Shown here: in pieces, positions 60,873-64,000 of the stretch
Position numbering within the stretch: the first letter of the stretch is position 1
Layout: the number at the start of each line of letters is the position of its first letter
Origin: Clostridiales bacterium
GTDB lineage: Bacteria > Bacillota > Clostridia > Oscillospirales > Oscillospiraceae
Assembly (NCBI GenBank): GCA_019420945.1
Contig: JAHZGF010000035.1
Location: 1-64,000 of the forward strand
Reading direction: 5' to 3'
Length of the DNA stretch: 64,000 nucleotides
The notes under the pieces: generated by a model
Seen by the model: the letters and a program-made list of their open reading frames with translations, nothing else
What the model was told of the DNA's origin: nothing
Databases searched by the model: none
Made by a program: the position numbers and the translations under genes

Positions 60873-62038
60873 TTGACTATTCCACTGTCCTGAATCGTCG
60901 CATCCAGGCGGTGCCCCCCTCCGGGATCCGGAAATTCTTTGATATTCTGGAAGAGATGCCCGACGCCATTTCCCTGGGCATTGGTGAGCCGGATTTCATC
61001 ACGCCCTGGCATATTCGCAATGCGGGCATCCGCTCCCTGGAGAAGGGCCGCACCAAATACACCCCCAACAAGGGCCTGTCGGAGCTCTGCCGGCAGATCT
61101 GCAATTATATGAGCCGTCGTTTCCGGCTCACCTATGACCCCCATAGCCAGGTGCTGGTCACCGTGGGCGGCAGTGAGGCGTTGGACTTGGCTCTGCGCTG
61201 CTGCCTGGAGCCCGGGGATGAGGTCATTGTCCCCACCCCTTCCTTCGTCTGCTATGGCCCCCTGACCTCCATGAGCGGCGGCGTGCCCGTCTATGTGGAG
61301 ACCAAGGTGGAGAATGAGTTCCGACTCACCCCGGAGGAACTGAAGGCTGCCATCACCCCCAAGACCAAGGCCCTGGTGCTGCCCTACCCCTGCAACCCCA
61401 CCGGCGGCATTATGGAGCGCAAGGACCTGGAGGCCATTGCCGAGGTTCTGGAGGGTACCAACATCCTGGTGATCTCCGATGAGATCTATGCGGAGCTCAC
61501 CTACGGGGAGGAGCACCACACCTCCATCGCCGAGATTCCCGGCATGTACGAGCGCACCATCGTGGTCAACGGCTTCTCCAAGGCCTACTCCATGACCGGT
61601 TGGCGGCTGGGTTATCTCTGCGGCCCCCGGGAGCTGGTGAGCCAGATTGTCAAGCTGCACCAGTACGGCATTATGTCTGCGCCTACCATGAGTCAGTACG
61701 CCGCCATCGAGGCCATGCAGTATGGCGATGACGACATTGCCGCCATGCGGCAGGAGTATGACGGCCGCCGCCGGTTCCTGCTGGACGGCTTCCGGTCCAT
61801 CGGCCTGGAGTGCTTTGAGCCCAAGGGCGCCTTTTACATGTTCCCCTGCATCCGTTCCTCGGGACTGGACAGCGACACCTTCTGCACCGAGTTTTTGAAG
61901 GCGGAGCAGGTGGCGGTGATTCCCGGCAGCGCCTTTGGCCCCGGCGGCGAAGGCTTTGTCCGGGCCTGCTACGCCGCTTCCATTCATGATCTGGCCACCG
62001 CTCTGGAGCGGCTGGAGCATTTCCTGAAGCATCGTTGA
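60869..62038 (+). CDS. PLP-dependent class I/II aminotransferase
   Basis: A 389-residue enzyme with the PLP-binding Lys238 in NGFSKAYSMTGWRLGY, the substrate-binding region YPCNPTGG and the phosphate-binding ISDEIYAELTYG. It resembles the aspartate/aromatic aminotransferases of Firmicutes that are coupled to an Lrp regulator. The amino-acid substrate is not decidable from sequence. Confidence 0.93.
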   Translation: MIDYSTVLNRRIQAVPPSGIRKFFDILEEMPDAISLGIGEPDFITPWHIRNAGIRSLEKGRTKYTPNKGLSELCRQICNYMSRRFRLTYDPHSQVLVTVGGSEALDLALRCCLEPGDEVIVPTPSFVCYGPLTSMSGGVPVYVETKVENEFRLTPEELKAAITPKTKALVLPYPCNPTGGIMERKDLEAIAEVLEGTNILVISDEIYAELTYGEEHHTSIAEIPGMYERTIVVNGFSKAYSMTGWRLGYLCGPRELVSQIVKLHQYGIMSAPTMSQYAAIEAMQYGDDDIAAMRQEYDGRRRFLLDGFRSIGLECFEPKGAFYMFPCIRSSGLDSDTFCTEFLKAEQVAVIPGSAFGPGGEGFVRACYAASIHDLATALERLEHFLKHR

Positions 62039-62073
62039 CCCCTGAGACATCCAAAACAAAGGAGTGAGCCGCC

Positions 62074-62676
62074 ATGTATATCACCTGTCTGGATATGGAG
62101 GGCGTTCTGGTCCCGGAGATCTGGATTGCCTTTGCCGAAGCCACCGGTATCCCGGAGCTGAAGCGCACCACCCGGGATGAGCCTGACTATGACAAGCTGA
62201 TGCGTTACCGCCTGGACATCCTTAAGGCCCACGGACTGGGGCTGAAGGAGATTCAGCAGGTCATCGCCACCATCGATCCGCTGCCCGGCGCCAAGGAATT
62301 CCTGGACCAGCTGCGGAAGGAGACCCAGGTTATCATCCTCAGTGACACCTTTGAGCAGTTTGCCAAGCCTCTAATGGAGAAGCTGGGCTGGCCCACTCTG
62401 TTCTGCAACACCCTGGAGGTGGCCCCGGACGGTGAGATTACCGGCTATCGGATGCGCTGTGAAAAGTCCAAGCTCACTACCGTCAAGGCCCTCCAGTCCA
62501 TCGGCTATCAGACCATTGCCAGCGGCGACAGCTTCAACGACCTGGGGATGATTCAGGCCAGCAAGGCGGGCTTCCTGTTCCGGAGTACGCCTCAGATTCA
62601 GGCGGATTACCCCGATATTCCCGCTTTTGAGGAGTTTGACGATCTGTTGGCAGCCATCCGAAAGGCGATGGACTGA
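62074..62676 (+). CDS. thrH: ThrH: phosphoserine phosphatase / homoserine phosphotransferase
   Basis: A 200-residue HAD enzyme. Motif I is DMEGVLVPE (Glu in place of the usual second Asp), motif II ILSDTF and motif IV ASGDSFNDLGM. This matches ThrH, which removes phosphate from phosphoserine and can pass it to homoserine. Next to an aminotransferase it suggests a serine (or threonine) route: 3-phosphohydroxypyruvate to phosphoserine to serine. Confidence 0.92.
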   Translation: MYITCLDMEGVLVPEIWIAFAEATGIPELKRTTRDEPDYDKLMRYRLDILKAHGLGLKEIQQVIATIDPLPGAKEFLDQLRKETQVIILSDTFEQFAKPLMEKLGWPTLFCNTLEVAPDGEITGYRMRCEKSKLTTVKALQSIGYQTIASGDSFNDLGMIQASKAGFLFRSTPQIQADYPDIPAFEEFDDLLAAIRKAMD

Positions 62677-62680
62677 GTTT

Positions 62681-63946
62681 ATGGATCAAAATTTCGAACA
62701 TCTGGCCTTTGGTCCGGCGGATATTCTGCTGCCCCAGGGAGTAGACCTGGAACAGTGGAGCGTGGTGGCCTGCGATCAGTACACCTCCCAGCCCGATTAC
62801 TGGGCCCGGGTGGAGGAGCGGGTGGGAGAGAATCCCTCTGCCCTGCGACTCATCCTGCCGGAGCAGAAGCTGGAGGACGGCCATACCCAGGAACATATCG
62901 CGGCCATCAACGCCGCCATGGAGGACTATCTGGCCCGGAACCTGTTCCGGGAACTGCCCGAGAGTCTTATCTATGTGGAGCGCCGTCTCTCCAGCGGCGC
63001 CCTGCGCCGGGGTATTGTGGGACAAATTGACCTGGAGGACTACGACTATCATCCCGGCGCCGGCAGTCTGATTCGGGCCACTGAGCGCACCGTGCTGGAG
63101 CGCATTCCGCCCCGGGTGGCGGTGCGCCGGGACGCGGCGCTGGAACTGCCCCATGTGATGCTGCTGATGGACGATCCCTCCTGTGAGGTGATTGAGCATT
63201 TCACCGCCGAGACAGCGGAGATGGAACAGCTCTATGACTTTGACCTGATGGAGCAGGGCGGACACATCACCGGCTACCGGCTTACCCGACATCAGATGGC
63301 GCAGCTGGCCGGGGACTTAGCTGCCCTGGCAGACCCGGCGGCCTTTGAACAGCGCTACCAAGTGGAAGGAGCCCCGCCCTTGCTCTTTGCGGTAGGGGAC
63401 GGAAACCACTCTTTGGCCTCGGCCAAGGCCAACTACCAGGAGAAAAAGGGGACGCCGGAGGAGGCCAAAGCCCGCTATGCTCTGGTGGAACTGGTCAACC
63501 TTCACGATGAGTCCCTGGTGTTTGAATCCATCCACCGGGTGTGCTTTGGGGTCCAGCCCCAGGCCCTGCTGGAGGCGCTGCTGGCTGCCTATCCCGGCGC
63601 CCACACCGGCGAAGGGGAAGGGCAGCGGTTTGTTATGACTGCCCAGGGCCAACACACCACCATCACTGTGCCTGAATCCGACAGCTATCTGCCGGTGGGT
63701 ACCCTCCAGTCCTTCCTGGACAGCTATCTGCCCGCTGTGGGCGGAAGCGTGGATTATATCCATGGAGAGGATGTGGTGGAGCAGCTGGCGTCCCGGCCGG
63801 GCAATGTGGGCTTCCTGTTGCCCCCTATGGGCAAAGAAGCGCTGTTTCCCACGGTGATTCGAGATGGCGTGCTGCCCCGAAAGACTTTCTCTATGGGGGA
63901 GGCCCAGGACAAGCGGTTTTACCTGGAAGCGAGGCGGATCCGATGA
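62681..63946 (+). CDS. DUF1015 family protein
   Basis: A 421-residue protein starting at ATG 62681, 4 bp after thrH. Family features are VVACDQYTSQPDYWARVEERVG near the start, VERRLSSGALRRGIVGQIDLEDYDY in the middle, FAVGDGNHSLASAKANY and the C-terminal GKEALFPTVIRDGVLPRKTFSMGEA. DUF1015 proteins often neighbour serine-biosynthesis genes but have no firm function. The ATG of the next gene overlaps its stop. Confidence 0.88.
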   Translation: MDQNFEHLAFGPADILLPQGVDLEQWSVVACDQYTSQPDYWARVEERVGENPSALRLILPEQKLEDGHTQEHIAAINAAMEDYLARNLFRELPESLIYVERRLSSGALRRGIVGQIDLEDYDYHPGAGSLIRATERTVLERIPPRVAVRRDAALELPHVMLLMDDPSCEVIEHFTAETAEMEQLYDFDLMEQGGHITGYRLTRHQMAQLAGDLAALADPAAFEQRYQVEGAPPLLFAVGDGNHSLASAKANYQEKKGTPEEAKARYALVELVNLHDESLVFESIHRVCFGVQPQALLEALLAAYPGAHTGEGEGQRFVMTAQGQHTTITVPESDSYLPVGTLQSFLDSYLPAVGGSVDYIHGEDVVEQLASRPGNVGFLLPPMGKEALFPTVIRDGVLPRKTFSMGEAQDKRFYLEARRIR

Positions 63947-64000
63947 GAGAGCTGCAGATCCCTGCCTATGCCAAAATCAATTTGACTTTAGATGTGCTGG
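63943..64000 (+). CDS. ispE: 4-diphosphocytidyl-2-C-methyl-D-erythritol kinase, N-terminus only (partial)
   Basis: ATG 63943 overlaps the previous stop (ATGA). Only the first 19 residues are in the window: MRELQIPAYAKINLTLDVL. The AKINLTLDVL strand is typical of IspE, a GHMP kinase of the MEP isoprenoid pathway. The rest lies beyond the right edge. Confidence 0.8.
   Translation, partial: MRELQIPAYAKINLTLDVL

Overview
The window looks like chromosome from a Gram-positive anaerobe of the class Clostridia, most like the Oscillospiraceae (Flavonifractor / Lawsonibacter / Oscillibacter-type lineages). The reasons are strong AGGAGG ribosome binding sites, many small overlapping operons, Firmicutes-type families (Asp23/YloU + FakA, PucR regulator + FtsEX, DUF4428, DUF4830, DUF5067), a PQTGD sorting signal and high-GC core genes. 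The genus is inferred from gene content only. No rRNA, tRNA, CRISPR array, integrase or transposase was recognised.

Left part, 1 to about 23,980: a lower-GC accessory region. It starts with the 3' end of a zinc-finger gene, then a gene-free structured and AT-rich stretch (564-2045). Next come an orphan solute-binding lipoprotein with a membrane-bound Cache/LuxR regulator (2046-5026), and a signalling operon (5200-10007) with a Cys-rich protein, a 7TM kinase-like protein that seems to lack its ATPase, a histidine kinase and a NarL-type response regulator. A cassette of envelope proteins follows (10633-22671): SPFH + four zinc ribbons, a pilin-like wall protein, DUF4428 + zinc ribbon, AIM24, TM2, three lipoproteins, a TFIIB-type zinc ribbon protein and a double-TPM protein. 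Two paralogous stand-alone degenerate receivers (10146 and 23103) bracket it. A 17-bp dyad recurs before the 2046 and 10146 transcription units, which suggests one regulon. I read this as an envelope-sensing and response module. It is the best candidate here for an undescribed system, and its function is inferred.

Right part, about 23,980 to 64,000: high-GC core genome. It holds rlmD (whose last ~95 codons look like the accessory side), an Mrp-type ATPase, secA-pgeF-purL, a HAD phosphatase, a metal P-type ATPase with an ArsR/SmtB-like operator, a TauE exporter, Asp23/FakA, an RsuA-type pseudouridine synthase, and a cell-division operon (ftsE, ftsX, a 43-aa membrane protein and an M23 hydrolase) behind a PucR-type regulator. 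Then come gdhA, a thioesterase, an amino-acid ABC transporter whose binding protein appears circularly permuted, and a complete F-type ATP synthase operon in which delta and alpha are one polypeptide. The right end has a LysR regulator divergent from membrane-protein genes, an Lrp-aminotransferase-ThrH-DUF1015 cluster, and the first codons of ispE.
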